Made by a program: the position numbers and the translations under genes
The notes under the pieces: model-generated
Databases searched by the model: none
Told to the model about the DNA's origin: nothing
The model's input: the letters and a program-made list of their open reading frames with translations, nothing else
Assembly: GCA_947462335.1 (NCBI GenBank)
Contig: OX381704.1
Coordinates: 25,629,955-25,693,954, forward strand
Direction of reading: 5' to 3'
Source: Harmothoe impar
Lineage: Eukaryota > Annelida > Polychaeta > Phyllodocida > Polynoidae
DNA length: 64,000 nucleotides
Part shown: piece by piece, positions 27,220-39,063 of the stretch
Position numbering within the stretch: position 1 is the stretch's first letter
Layout: each line of letters starts with the position of its first letter

Positions 27220-27345
27220 TAATCAAGATGATGACTTTGGGTAATCACAGTGTTGACCTCAAATAATCAATTGGCTATGATTACCTTAACAAATCAATAG
27301 TGATTAGTTTTAGATATATGCCTAAGTTTTCAGCATGGCAAAGAA
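27220..27345 (-). mobile_element. 5'-truncated copy of the SINE tail
   Basis: On the minus strand it reads CTGAAAACTTAGGCATAT and continues with the same TAATCA-rich tail as the full SINE at 24130, lacking the tRNA head. Confidence 0.6.
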
Positions 27346-27399
27346 AACACAGAAAGTCTCCATGCATCATGCCACCCATAAAAATGTTTTAAAGCATGA

Positions 27400-27642
27400 T
27401 TACAACTTACCTGTTCCATTTACAAATTACAAATAGTATAACGCCGATTTGAAAATGAAGTCCCAGTAAGCTGACCCTGTCCTCAGACCTGTATGTGGCA
27501 CGATGCTTCCCACACGTTATCAGTTAGACTACTGAGGGTGCATCCTGGTTTGCATGGTACTCAACACGAGGGGATCCTGCCCTTAACATAGACCCAGGCC
27601 AGGAGGAAAAGCTAACAGTGTATGGTGCAAAGGATGCTATAT
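27400..27642 (-). pseudogene. Exon-like segment paralogous to 57040-57282
   Basis: Strongly similar in the same orientation to 57040-57282, including GCATCCTGGT and ACTCAACACGAGGGGATCC. Both end with a minus-strand splice-donor context AACAG|GTAAGTTGT. The two copies favour different frames, and this copy is frameshifted relative to the other, so coding status is uncertain. It ends exactly at the left border of the 19-kb transposon. Confidence 0.4.
27637..27642. repeat. Left target-site duplication CTATAT
   Basis: CTATAT directly before the left TIR. The identical hexamer follows the right TIR at 46725-46730. The paralogous empty site at 57277-57282 has a single CTATAT. Confidence 0.88.
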
Positions 27643-27854
27643 TACGGTGGCCGACAAGGCTCACGCCCAAAAAAACACTGTTATGAAAAAAAAAAAAAAT
27701 TTCACCTTAAAAAACAGGCGGAAAAAAAAAATTTAATTTTTTTTCACAAATATTTTTTTTTTCATTTTTGAAAAACATGAAAAAAACTTGCTGTCAACTG
27801 TCAAGTACGAAAATTGGCGCTGTCAACTGTCAATTTCCGCCATACCGCCCTGCG
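27643..27854. repeat. Left 212-bp terminal inverted repeat
   Basis: Matches 46513-46724 as a reverse complement with only small homopolymer-length differences. The outer 40 bp end in CACTG. A long A/T-homopolymer middle follows, then two direct repeats of GCTGTCAACTGTCAA (about 27790 and 27820) and an inner end CCGCCCTGCG. Confidence 0.93.
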
Positions 27855-29164
27855 GCAGAACAGCATGCCGCTGTGTCAAGAGAGGCGGCATTTCATTGGT
27901 TGTCGGCGGGGCGTAATGATATGATATACGCAGAACGTAGTTCGCAATTTCCTGCTGTTCGGATGCCCCTTCCCCCTTATTACCTTACTGCAACCTCGAT
28001 TCATATGTCTTATAATACCGTGCACTTGATCTTACAATACAACTAATACACTTTCTCCAGCTATTTTTCAATTTATTTTGCCCGTGGGATGAAAGCGATG
28101 CGGGGCGTCCTGTTTATTATCAGCAGCGGCTGCACGGTCTCAGCTTAAACAAAGTATTCACTTCCGGCGTGAGTGGTGCGATTCCGCGTGGCGTGTACGA
28201 GGGACAAGCTTTTGGATCATAACTGCAATCCTTTTCTTGCTGTTCTACCAGCACCTGCAAGACTTTAAAGTAAGTTTCATACACTGTGTTCCACGTAACG
28301 TGTGCAGTACTTTATTTTGTATTGAACTATGTGGTAGCCTGTAGCATTTCATGGTTATCCACCCATTATCGCCCGTTATGAAATGAACACGCCTGCTGTT
28401 TTCACGCACGTGGTAGTAGTATACACAAGTAACACACTGGCACCCCCATCAGTATTTTCAACACACAGCTTTGTATGCTAATGTGTATTGTTTATTTTTT
28501 CTCGGTATATAGACATCATACATCCTGTTTATTTTTCCCATTTCATATACACGGCACATCCCTTTCACTCGCCAGCACATGGCGCATCCTGTTTATTATC
28601 GGCAGAATGTACCCGCGATAAAAAATATATCTTTTTGCCTTTCCAGTGGACCACGAGGGAGTGACACGGGGGAAGTGTGTGGAAAGTGGGTGCTTCTGCA
28701 CTCAATTCTCCTCGCAAAAAGGCACACATTACTGCAACAACTGCGCCCCTCACATGGCCCGTCGACATGTAAGTATCATACACCTTTCCTATGTTACAAA
28801 CAGAATAAAGTTTCAGTAATGCAAGTTCATACTGTCATACAGCTGTGTTAACACCTCAATGTACCTTTCCACTGCCACCAAAATATTATCACAATTTTAC
28901 TACATGTAGTCCTGTTTATTATCGTATATAGTACACACTCCACATCCCTCCCAACAGCCACACTTTTTCCTACTTCCTGTTTCTTGTGTTACGGTAGAAG
29001 AGATAAATTTGGCCCAGGTAGTACACACAGGAATATAGTCCATGTCATAGTACTGTATATCCCCTTCACCTACTTATACCATCTTATATTGTAATATTTT
29101 TCGTATCTTGTTCTACTGTATTATTTGCCAGACATAATACGTGTATTTTTTTCTGCAGGAGAAA
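27855..29164 (+). promoter_or_regulatory. Left subterminal region with 5' untranslated exons and motif copies
   Basis: Non-coding region between the TIR and the first ATG. Donor-like AAAGTAAGT occurs at about 28266. An exon-like interval about 28646-28768 lies between TTTCCAG and GTAAGTATC. Copies of CCTGTTTATTATC lie at about 28109, 28588 and 28913, with a shorter one at 28520. Probably promoter and 5'UTR introns of the first gene. Confidence 0.45.
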
Positions 29165-31436
29165 ATGGGCCAGTGCAGTATGCCTGAGTGTGAGTGCGGA
29201 CTATTTACAGTTGTGGAAGGCTGTCACGACTGCATAGATTGTGGCCATGGTGCAGGTTTGCACAAGGTGCCCGATGTACCCAGTAAGTATACCGTATAAC
29301 ACATTATGACCTACATTATTTTCAGGCCTTTTGTCACCCCTCCTTTCCCCTTCTAACATGCCATTTGAAAATTTATTGTCCCATTCCTCTCCTTTTACCA
29401 TCTGTTTGACACACGCAGTACAACAAAGTGAATCACATGTTACAGGAGCAAAATTGCTGAACGAGATGGAAAAGGTGGGGAAAAAAAGGAAAGTCCTATT
29501 GCGGAACATCCCTGCCACGCCTGTAGAGAAGAAGGTTCCGGTGCGCCGGGTTAGTATGAAGCCTACTTTGATACTATATAGGGCTATACAGTACCGTATA
29601 TACATGCTTTTCATTTTTTCTGTATGTTATATGCCACTTCTATTTTCATGTTAGCATTCTGATACATGTAGACTATTTATAACCCATTTTTCGTATGTAC
29701 TGTAACCAGGTCCTTTCTCTGATAATGCATTCTTCCATTCTTTCTTTCTCATTCTCTGACAGCTTTTCGAAATAACGCGGGGGGAAAGAGTCAAGGTCCG
29801 GGGTGTCTGGGGTAACCGTGCCAAAAAGGACAGGCGTGGAATCCAGACTGTCAGTGTAAGTGTAGCAAACATATTATGACTATTCCCTTTACCATATTTC
29901 ACATAAACTCATTATAAATAATAAGCTGATGAAATAAACACAACCAGCAAGAAACAAAAGTTTTGTACAATGAACAGAAGTGTTCACTCGACCTTTAGCC
30001 CGCATCACTTTTTTTCCATGTTCATCCTTGTGACGCCCGTCGCCAGTGCTGTATATGGGGACAGCAGTCCTGTTTGTCGTCAGCATTTCATACACACATG
30101 GCGCGTCCTGTTTATTATTTCTCGTTATTTAGACATTATACATCCTGTTTATTATTGGCATGTGATAGACACGGCACATCCTTTATCCTGCCCAGCGCAT
30201 GGCGCGTCCTGTTTATTATTTCTAGGTATATAGACATGATACATCCTGTTTATTATTGGCATGTGGTAGACACGGCACATCCGTTATCCTGCCCAGCACA
30301 TGGCGCGTCCTGTTTATTATCGGCCGAATGTACACGCGATACATCCCCTAATTAGCCGACTCAACGTAGCACAACAAGTTATGTCATGTAACATAATGCA
30401 ATGCCTGGTGTAATGTAGTACCATCTCACCTTCTTTCTGTGTTTATATTGTACCTGATGGTCACACCGGTGTTCTTCCAGATCGAATTCCAACCGGACGA
30501 AGAAGTCACGTTCAAGGGACTTCGTGACCGCTGTGCCCGCGTCTTCGCTATGGTGTCCTACGACACGCTGAGCAAATCTCACTCGGCATTGCTCCTGGGC
30601 GGACTAAAAGGGCCGGAGGTCAACAACGATCGGGAGGTCCAAACGTTATTAAAGAACGGAAAGGGGTACTTTGTCCCCACCAAGAAGAACGAGGTGTCCT
30701 CTGTAAGCCACTTCTCCCTTCTTCTAATACATACAGCGTACATGAAGTGTTCTGTTCGGCCTTAGCACATAGTATATAGTGGAAATATAATACATTACAT
30801 CCTTCAATTTTTTGGGTGCTTTTACCATCCAGTCTTCTTACTTTAATCTAAAGTACTACCTGTGCTTTTAATGTAGTAGGAACTGCATTTTAATTTAAGT
30901 ACCCAAAAATTTTTACAGGAGGAGGAGGACTCTCTGTTGAGTGAGGTAAGGAGGACACACGAGTCGGACACCGAGCGTAGCTTTGATTTACCCCCAGTCA
31001 ACATTCCGTCTCGCCGAAAGAAAACTGCCACAACGGGAAGTGCTGGAAAAGAAGACACAGAACGCTCTGCCAAGAGAAAGACCAAAGTCCCTTCTTCCGC
31101 AGCAGGAAGTTCCTCCACACCACCTCCACCTGATTCCACTCACTCGAATGAAGGGAAAAAAAGGCCAGCAGGAAGTTCCTCCCCACCACCTCCACCTGAT
31201 TCCACTCACTCGTATGAAGGGAAAAAAAGGCCCAGAACACAGGAGGAGGAGAAGGTGAGCACAGGCAAAAATCCTGTTTCTTTCTACCCTGTAAAATAAA
31301 AATAATACATAAAATATGTCCTCTTTCCTCATTCTCTATGAAACATATGACGTACTTCGACAGCAAAAATGAGTGTTTTTTCTGTTCCCAACCTGTGCAG
31401 GATTTACCCCAAGCGCCAGAAGGTGAGGTGATATAA
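29165..31436 (+). CDS. Transposon protein 1: Cys/His-cluster protein with basic and Ser/Pro-rich regions (311 aa, 6 exons)
   Basis: Family not recognised; probably an accessory DNA-binding protein of the transposon (inference). Exons: 29165-29282, 29419-29549, 29763-29855, 30481-30702, 30919-31254, 31401-31436, all GT/AG. The 936-nt sum ends at TAA. The ATG lies 6 nt inside an exon after TTCTGCAG. Residues 4-34 form a compact metal-ligand cluster (CECG...GCHDCIDCGHGAGLH) resembling the N-terminus of the transposase. A basic patch KVGKKRKVLL follows in exon 2. Exon 4 encodes the best-conserved-looking globular stretch (74 aa). Exon 5 is low complexity, with a duplicated block containing PPPPDSTHS and EGKKRP. 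Intron 3 carries tandem copies of the CCTGTTTATTATC unit. The last exon could instead splice onward at its GTGAGG. Confidence 0.7.
30095..30345 (+). repeat. Tandem units of the CCTGTTTATTATC repeat in intron 3 of protein 1
   Basis: Five motif copies (about 30108, 30143, 30208, 30245, 30308) sit in a duplicated unit of roughly 100 bp. The unit also contains ATGGCGCGT, TAGACACGGCACATCC and TGCCCAGC. Confidence 0.85.
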
Positions 31437-31738
31437 TGTTTGGTTGTGTTCATGTTTTGTCACGTTCAACTCATTTTCCCTGTTCTTTGTTGCAAGTTCC
31501 TTTCTCATTGTTCTTTTAATTTGGTAAAGAAACCCGAAAAAAAGTACAAAGAGACACATGAAATAAATTGCTATGTCATAAACTTTACGTCCTTTTTTCT
31601 TGTTCAGGCAGAGATATTATAGTACTACATAGCTTTGACTTCCTTTCACGTACATACCTTACAATGCAAGATGAGACAATTTTTCCTGTCTAGATTTTGT
31701 TCACCTTTCACTTTGTAGCGAGAAGAAAGATCAGCACG

Positions 31739-34700
31739 ATGGCCCCTCCAGACAACTATGCACAGGAGGAGATCGGGACTGCCGTCACCGCCTTTGCTCT
31801 ACAATATTTGACGGACACAGACGAAGTGGTCGGGCCCTACATCCCGTGGAAGTCGAGAAACCCGGATCACAACTACCTGCTGGCCAAGCTGGCCAAAGGT
31901 ACCATAATTTATATGTCTTTTTTTCCCTTTTCCATGACATATCAAGGTCACTCCAAAAAAAAATCTGGTTTCTCATCAACAAGCACTGAAAAAGTTCAGT
32001 AGGGCGTTTTTTTTTTTAATTTTGAATTTTCTTAACGCAGGAGCCAAAATGTATAGGAAAAAAGTAGATTTTCTGCAACAAAATTGCACACTTAATTATT
32101 CAAGTGTCTATTTATTTGAAGCTGTTTGAAAATGTAACATATTCCTGCTGTCATACAGCATAACAGAAGTTTTATTTTGTATCAGGGGAAACGGACATAT
32201 ATAAAATCGAGATGCACTTGGAAGATGGTGTTAGAGTCCCCCGGTCCGTCGCCCAGGATAACGCGTGGCCGGATATGGCTGAGGACGAAGGTAGGAAGAT
32301 TTACACCTCTACAGTGAAATCTCGATATGAGGAGGACGGTAATAAGGAGCAGACTGTTTTAAGCAGCAGATTTGCTATGCCAAGATTTTTTCTCTACATT
32401 TCTATAGTAATAATACCTCATTAGAACATGCTTTTCTAGACAAAAATGGTTTAGGAGGAGCAGAATTTTTCGTTCATGAATAACTTGTTCGGCTGTTCAT
32501 TCATTTCATTGAGAAAAAAGTTCCCATTCCGATGAAGTGGGTGATGGTGTGTGTGTACAGGACCCCCACCCCCTGTATACACAGATGCAACCGGCATTGC
32601 TATCCTATGTTAAATACTTTATTTTACCCACAGCAACATGTTGGAATTCTCCCTTCTGTATCATGCCCTGTAACCCAGTGGGCACAGGAGGTTGAACAAA
32701 GATGGATAAATGTTTACCAATCTTTATTCGATGTTGATTCAACAATTATTCAACCTTGCTTATATTTGAAATGGCCCCTGTTTCTCTTTTTATAGCACAA
32801 TTTCTATTCTTTTCTTGTAACAGGTATGACCCTGTTATGGCAGTCGCCATATCAGGTATACACAACATTGGAGACGACCTACATAGGGGTGGTGGCGTAT
32901 CCCTTCCTGAGCAAGGACCTGGTATACGAATGGTTTGCCTTGGAGGAGGGGGAGGAGCGCTTCCTGGGCTTGACGGACCCCTTCGTGTTGGTCCCCCCCG
33001 GACGCTACACCTGTAAGCTCAGCTATATGGGGGAGGATGAGGTTGTGTTGCAGGGGTACATCAGCCGGGTGAACGTGCTGAAGTGCTCAAATCTCTTCCA
33101 AGGTGAGACGCTGTAAGGTGTTTACAATGTAGCATAGTACTGTGTTATATAATATAAATTTTATTTTTACTTGATACTAGAAGGATAAAGTTAATCTTTT
33201 CCTTCTTTCTTTTAGTGGCCAAAATTAAAATAATAGAACCGAGATGGAGAGACAGTACACTTTATACCTATCATACAAGCTGTGTTCACTTTTTTTATTT
33301 TTCAGAGTCCGGACTGCAGTTCATAGAACAAAAAGACTACACGGTCCACTACGCGAGCAAAATCGGGGGAGGCAACTTTGGAGCGGTGTACCGAGGTGAT
33401 TATTATGGACCAGTTGCTGTAAAAACCATCAAGACGAGTCACTCGGTCGACATATTCTTGGCAGAGATAAACATTGCAGGGTGAGTAGGAGAAGAAACCA
33501 GTTTGTTCACTGTTCTTTTCTCCCCGCTGTGTCATACGAAAGAAACTGAATAACAAAGATATACCCGCGCTTTCCATTGTGTTCCACCTTTCATACCATA
33601 TGCATGTTACTTGTCCTTTACAAAACTAACCCCTTTTCTTTACCATACAGAAAGATGCGTCACCGCAATCTTATTCGACTGCTTGCCGTATGCCAGCTGG
33701 AAGATGAAATACATATCGTGATGGAGTTGTGCAACGGCAGAAATCTCGCTCGCATCTACGAGAAAATGCGCAAAATGAACACCATCAAGGCCAAAGTGAG
33801 TACCATATTTCAAGTGACACTGCACTTTCCGCACTGTCGCAATGATATGGCTTGTCCCGCCTTATATGGTTCATTGCGCGTCCTGTTTATTATTTGTCGG
33901 CAACATGTAGTCACGATACATCCCTTTACGTACTAAGTACATGGGTTGTCCTGTTTATTATTTTTCGGCAGCATGTAGTCACGATACATCCTTTTACGTA
34001 CCAAGTACATGGGTCGTCCTGTTTATTATTTGTCGGCAACATGTAGTCACGATACATCCCTTTACGTACTAAGTACATGGGTTGTCCTGTTTATTATTTT
34101 TCGGCAGCATGTAGTCACGATACATCCTTTTACGTACCAAGTACATGGGTCGTCCTGCTTATTATTTGTCGGCAACATGTAGTCACGATACATCCCTTTA
34201 CGTACTAAGTACATGGGTTGTCCTGTTTATTATTTTTCGGCAGCATGTAGTCACGATACATCCTTTTACGTACCAAGTACATGGGTCGTCCTGTTTATTA
34301 TTTTTCGGCAGCATGTGGAGAGGGAAACAGCAGTGTGCCAACTACATTAGAAGTCGTCCTGATTTGCGGCTGGATGTAGTACTCTGTGTAACCCTAATGA
34401 CAGGAGCTGATTCTCTCTCATTCTCACAGGAGGAAGTGCTCAAATTAGACGACAGCATGTTCGTCTTGCAGCAGCTCTGCCTCGCTCTGAACTACCTACA
34501 CAGCATCCCCGTCGTTCACTCCGACGTTAAACCAGGGAATATCATGATATCCCCCAACTACGAGGTGAAGCTGCTCGACTTTAGTATCGCCCGCATAAAG
34601 CAGAGCGCTCGTGAGGAGCGCACCTATGCGACAAACTTCGGGGGCGGGCCGGGAGCGGGTACCTTCTCGTACATGGCCCCCGAAGTGTACAACGGTTCGA

Positions 34701-34987
34701 AAGTGAAGAGGCAAACCTCTGTAGACGTCTACGCAACCGCCTTAATAATTGTAGAAAATGCGAACAACGGAGCACTGAACTATCCCAAGATGCAACACGT
34801 GAAAGATGCCATGACGTCTGAAGGCCTTCCGAAAGGAATTAAGAAGGTGGCCCCTACCCTCCTACCCGTCACACAGATGGCTCTCAGCTGGAAGCCAGAG
34901 GAGCGGCCGGAAGCCAAGGAATTGGGGAAAGTAATAGGTTCTCTCTTCGACGAGGAGGCCTACTACGGGCAGAAGCCAGCGTGGTGA
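31739..34987 (+). CDS. Transposon-encoded protein kinase with a novel N-terminal region (473 aa, 6 exons)
   Basis: Exons 31739-31898, 32186-32290, 32824-33102, 33306-33480, 33651-33795 and 34430-34987 join at GT/AG into 1422 nt ending TGA. ATG context is CACGATGG. Residues 1-181 are unplaced; the part from exon 3 (YEWF..., PPGRYTCKL) looks Ig-like with only the second Cys. The kinase domain runs from about residue 192: glycine loop GGGNFGAVYRG (from 202), VAVK lysine K221, likely alpha-C glutamate E234, catalytic loop HSDVKPGN (H318, D320, K322, N325), metal-binding DFS (D338) and APE. HSD replaces HRD and DFS replaces DFG, but Lys, both Asp and Asn are kept, so activity is plausible. K at +2 suggests Ser/Thr specificity. 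Possibly regulates transposase or host signalling (speculative). Confidence 0.87.
33881..34315 (+). repeat. 68-bp tandem repeat array in intron 5 of the kinase gene
   Basis: Unit starts TCCTGTTTATTATTT at 33881, 33949, 34017, 34085, 34153, 34221 and 34289: a constant 68-bp period with about 6.4 copies. Two variants alternate (TTTGTCGGCAACATG/CTAAGTACATGGGTT and TTTTTCGGCAGCATG/CCAAGTACATGGGTC), so the higher-order unit is 136 bp. Each unit also carries ATGTAGTCACGATACATCC. Confidence 0.95.
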
Positions 34988-35290
34988 AGCGTAAGATAGA
35001 CTTCTGTATTCAGTGAGGGCAGGAAAAATTATGTGCATTTGTCTACTGTTCCATGACACTTTATTAGTTACATACAGAAGTGAACCATTTCATAAAAATA
35101 ATATAGTCAAATCATGATACAATTGGGAATTTTTTTTTGTACAATATCACATGCTCGGTCTACTTTTATTTACATTGCATCGACATGTGCTACACGTTAT
35201 ATGATTATACCATCGGAAACTTTTTTTTTCTATTTCACATGCTCTCTGTACTTTTATTTACATTGCATCGACATGTTCTACACATTATAT
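34988..35290. other. Convergent intergenic gap between kinase and transposase genes
   Basis: About 300 bp of A/T-rich sequence between the kinase stop and the transposase stop, presumably both 3'UTRs. It has two similar blocks (ATCACATGCTCGGTCTACTTT-like at about 35147 and TTCACATGCTCTCTGTACTTT-like at about 35235), each followed by TATTTACATTGCATCGACATG. Confidence 0.5.
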
Positions 35291-38200
35291 TTAACGATCA
35301 CACAAAGCTAGAAAAATAGCTTGGGCATTCTGCATGCACAACACCATGTTGTTCTGGTTCAGGAATTCGTCTGCCTCTGCCCTAAACTGTGCCGGTACAA
35401 TGTCTTCAAAGTGGTCTGCTATCTCATGGTACTCTGCCGCGAATTCCATGTCATCTGCCGCCTCAACACCGTAATGATACCCACACTGCTCGCCCCCTGT
35501 CAAATTTTAAATAAAAAAAAAAATTACATATATCACATGTCCAATTATTTGGTGACAAACAGTTCAACGGCCGAGCACATACAGAGGTCAAATAGCTTAA
35601 CAATATGGGAAGGGAAACAGAGAAATTCATGTATACGGGCTTACCGAAAAGATCAGGATGGTTATACATGTCGTCTGGACATCCTCCACACGGCAGACTC
35701 ACACCTTTCTGTTGGCGAATCTTGTGAAGGTTCCAGTCACGAATGTAGTCGTCCACCTGCCGCTTTACCAATGGGAGGTAGACGTAGATGAACGCGTCTC
35801 TGTGCAGGTGAAACAAAGCATGGGTGCGTTACACAAAATGAAATACATACACAAAGACACACTCATTTAAGTCTGTTGGCCGGGTTATTTCACCATTTGA
35901 CCTTGGGCCGTATTTCACGAGGCCATACGCCGAGCGAAATGTGGCACACCGGTCAACAGACTTGAAATGAGTGTGCCTTTGTGTTAATTTTTTATCATTT
36001 TCGATTTAAAATACGAAAATTATGATGGGGGGGGGGCCTATAATAGCCTAATTATATCCCCTTCAAATGTAAATTAAGCACCATTTTGATGACGTCACAG
36101 GGCCGTATTACGGCCATTGGTTTTTTCACGGGTTCACGGGTGGGTGAAATACGGCGTTGTTTGGTTTAGTCAATGGGACTGCTGTTTTTCATTAAAAAAT
36201 TAAACTCTTTTCTTTGATACATAAAAGACATGCTGTTTCATATTTTTGCGTGGTAATATACAAGTTTTATACCGGTTTTCTTGTACGTCGACAGGCAGCC
36301 CATCTCGCAACATTTGTGTAAACTGCTGGTGTAGGCCATACGTGACATGCCTGTACATGCCGGACCAAAAGCACTCGATTTTCTGTAGAAATAACACAAG
36401 AGAGGCACAGTATAATAGTTAGGAAGGAACATGTTGTAGACATTGATATTATTTTTTTTCCTGCCCTTACGCTATATAAAGTGGGAAAAACAATTTACTT
36501 GGTTCAATTTGGACTTGTCCACCACTGCCGGTCGCTCCGACGCTACGTCCGTCCCATTACGCCTCAGGAACATCTGCAATTCTATGCTGAGCGTGTTCTC
36601 CGTACCCGGGTCGAACCTTGCTCTGTTCGGCACAACTGTTTAAAAGAAGAAAAATAAAACCTTGCATTAGGTTTCATCCGGTTTCCCATGTTTCCCTGTG
36701 TTACAGTATAACATGTATTTTGTGTGTACGGGTCAAGTGTTATGGCGGACACACAGTGAACATAATATTGTAAGGAAAAGTATACATACCTTCCAACTTC
36801 TGTATGGTGTCCGCAAATAGTTTCACCACGAAGTTTGGATTTTTGTTAGTCGTATATGTTGTGCACCAGAGCACCCTCCGTGAAAAGCAGTCTATCGCTC
36901 CGTGTATATAAATCCCATACGTAGCCAGTTTGTCATGGCCATCGATTGACCAGCAGTCATTGGGCCCCTGTAAAAAAGGGATGGAACTTTGTATTATAAC
37001 GTACATTTACATGTCATAGCAAAAAATGGAACGTTCTATGTTATTCCCATGTCATATTATGTTAGCTATACTGTACATACCGGTGACTGAAAGATGCGCC
37101 GTACAAACTTCTTTCCCTTCCTCCTCTCCCCGGCTTCCGGGTCCAGCACCCTGGCCGCTGCCATGACATCGTCCCTATTTGGAAAGAATTTATTTTTTCA
37201 CTCACTCTGTTATTTAATATTCTGCGGTGTACACTACACAGTATTGCACCAAGCATCCCGCGGTAGACACGATACAGTCCACCGATTTTATGATTCATAC
37301 GGTATAACAAAGGGTTCTGGAGATGTAGGTTGGTATATGGACGAAAATAATATTTCGAAGCAGCACGCCAAAGTTGGGAGAAATACCTTTTTATTGCCAC
37401 GTTGAATTTGTCTCTGATAATCCTTGTCACGCGTCTGTAGCCTGCTGTCTCCTGACACTTCTCCTGAGCATTCTATGGTTATACCGGAAATAATATTCAT
37501 ATACTTGGTTTAGTGTTAACAGTATTAATAAAACAGCATGACATAGTACTACATGACGTCATGACAAATTAATATTGTGATATAAGTTTGCTCTGTTTAT
37601 TTGTGCTATGCTCAGGTAGGAAAAGGATATGGATGAAAAGGAATACAGTTGACTGTAATGTTACACACCTGCACTAGATTTAGGACGGTTTCCGGCTCCA
37701 GCGGTACTGTCCTGGTGATGCCAAACTGTTTTAGCCGCCTTTTCAAAGTACTGAGGCTGGCAATTGGGAAAAAAAGAAATAAAGATTGACTGCTTGCCAC
37801 TTGACTATTTTTCCTTCAATTTTTAAGAGAAATAAAGCTTGAATTGGTCACCAAATTGTTGAAAATATTGGCATCAATATGTCGTAATAGTAGATAATTC
37901 TGGAAATTATGTAAAGGCATTAGAGCATTTCTTTAGGTATAGGAGTATAAGCCTGCCCCGAGTATAAGCCTGCCCCGTGTATAAGCCGGGTCAGTTTGCC
38001 ACTTAGTACTTGTAGAAGCCCGGGCTTATACACGGGGAAATACGGTACTTGGAAAAGTGTAGAGGTGTGGAGAAGCCAGCTGTACATGTAATGAAAATGA
38101 ATGGAGCAGTGTTCTCCTAAAGCTATACCTGAAGGACAGCCCAAACTGTCTGAGGTATCGTAGGATCATCTCGTTGCTTTTCCCCAGCAGCACCAATTTG

Positions 38201-38467
38201 GACAGTATGTCTGGCAGTAGCTCTGTGCAATAATGGAAGGAGAAACAGTTGTATTATTGCACAGTAATGTAGGAAGTATATTTCAGGAAGTCATATGATG
38301 AAAAGGCAGGATAGTAGGCGGTGTAACTGTGATATACTACCTTGTGTCGTGTTGTGCTCTGTGTCAAGGTGGCCACACTCTACGCACTGCATTATCCCCA
38401 CCACTATCTCCAGCCTTTTACACGGGCATCTTTTGCAACTTCTGTGGAACAATTCCTCGTACTCCAT
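35291..38467 (-). CDS. DDE integrase-type transposase, IS3EU-like (421 aa, 10 exons)
   Basis: Predicted to cut and join the 19-kb element's ends. Minus-strand exons: 38467-38341, 38222-38129, 37756-37669, 37463-37387, 37174-37081, 36967-36790, 36635-36499, 36382-36273, 35799-35645, 35496-35291. All ten join at GT/AG and the 1266-nt sum closes on TAA. An N-terminal metal-binding cluster (CKRCPC...CVECGH...H, residues about 11-41) is followed by helical, HTH-like segments (residues about 43-130). The integrase fold starts about residue 161: NDCWSIDGHD (D169), GAIDCFSRRVLW, RFDPGTEN (D228) and KIECFWSGMYR (E268), a DDE triad with 39 residues between the last two. A Cys-rich CGGCPDD segment and an acidic C-terminus follow. 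It matches the animal integrase-core family whose hallmark is NxxWxIDGxHK...HGxIDGxSR. Confidence 0.9.
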
Positions 38468-38542
38468 TTTGCTGGTACTTCTGAAAAGGGAAAGAAAAGA
38501 TATTTGATTGCACCCGATATATCGATACATATGCAGCACACG

Positions 38543-38570
38543 ATAATAAACAGGATCCTGTTTATTATCG
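38543..38570. repeat. Palindrome of the element-wide CCTGTTTATTATC motif
   Basis: A head-to-head pair of the motif meets at GGATCC to make a perfect 28-bp palindrome (GATAATAAACAGG joined to its complement). It lies about 75 bp upstream of the transposase ATG. Confidence 0.85.
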
Positions 38571-39063
38571 TCCAAGCGTATATGAAATCCCGTTTATTAT
38601 CATCCGGACATACAATTGAACGGGACGATAATAAACAGGATTCGGTCTGGTTATGTTGCCGGAAAGACGAGCGCGGCGGTGGAAACTACACACTGTGACA
38701 TAGCAATCGCTGTAGACACGACATAACCTCATCGAACAGTGTGCCCGGTAGACACGAGACATACTGCAAAGTGCTGCCATCTAGCGGAGTGCTTCCGAAC
38801 GAAGGGATGGGAGCGACCTCTACATCGTATAGCAATAACTACGCAGGAGCGCCATTCGGTCAACAATACGTTTCACGGTAACATTATGCCTTTCTTACAC
38901 TTATTACCGAAAACATGAATGAATCAGGTAGGAAAGATGCTGTACAATGTGTATACATATGTCAGGAAGCAGAAATCCGGCATGCCATGCTGTGTTGAAC
39001 GTATAGGGGGCTGGGTATGAGGTATGTCGACGGGATTAGCCTAATGTGCTGGTGCTTCTCGTG

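Noticed and set aside
33881..34315. CRISPR-like regular array
   Set aside because: Whole 68-bp units are repeated, with no unique spacers; it is a tandem satellite in a eukaryotic intron.
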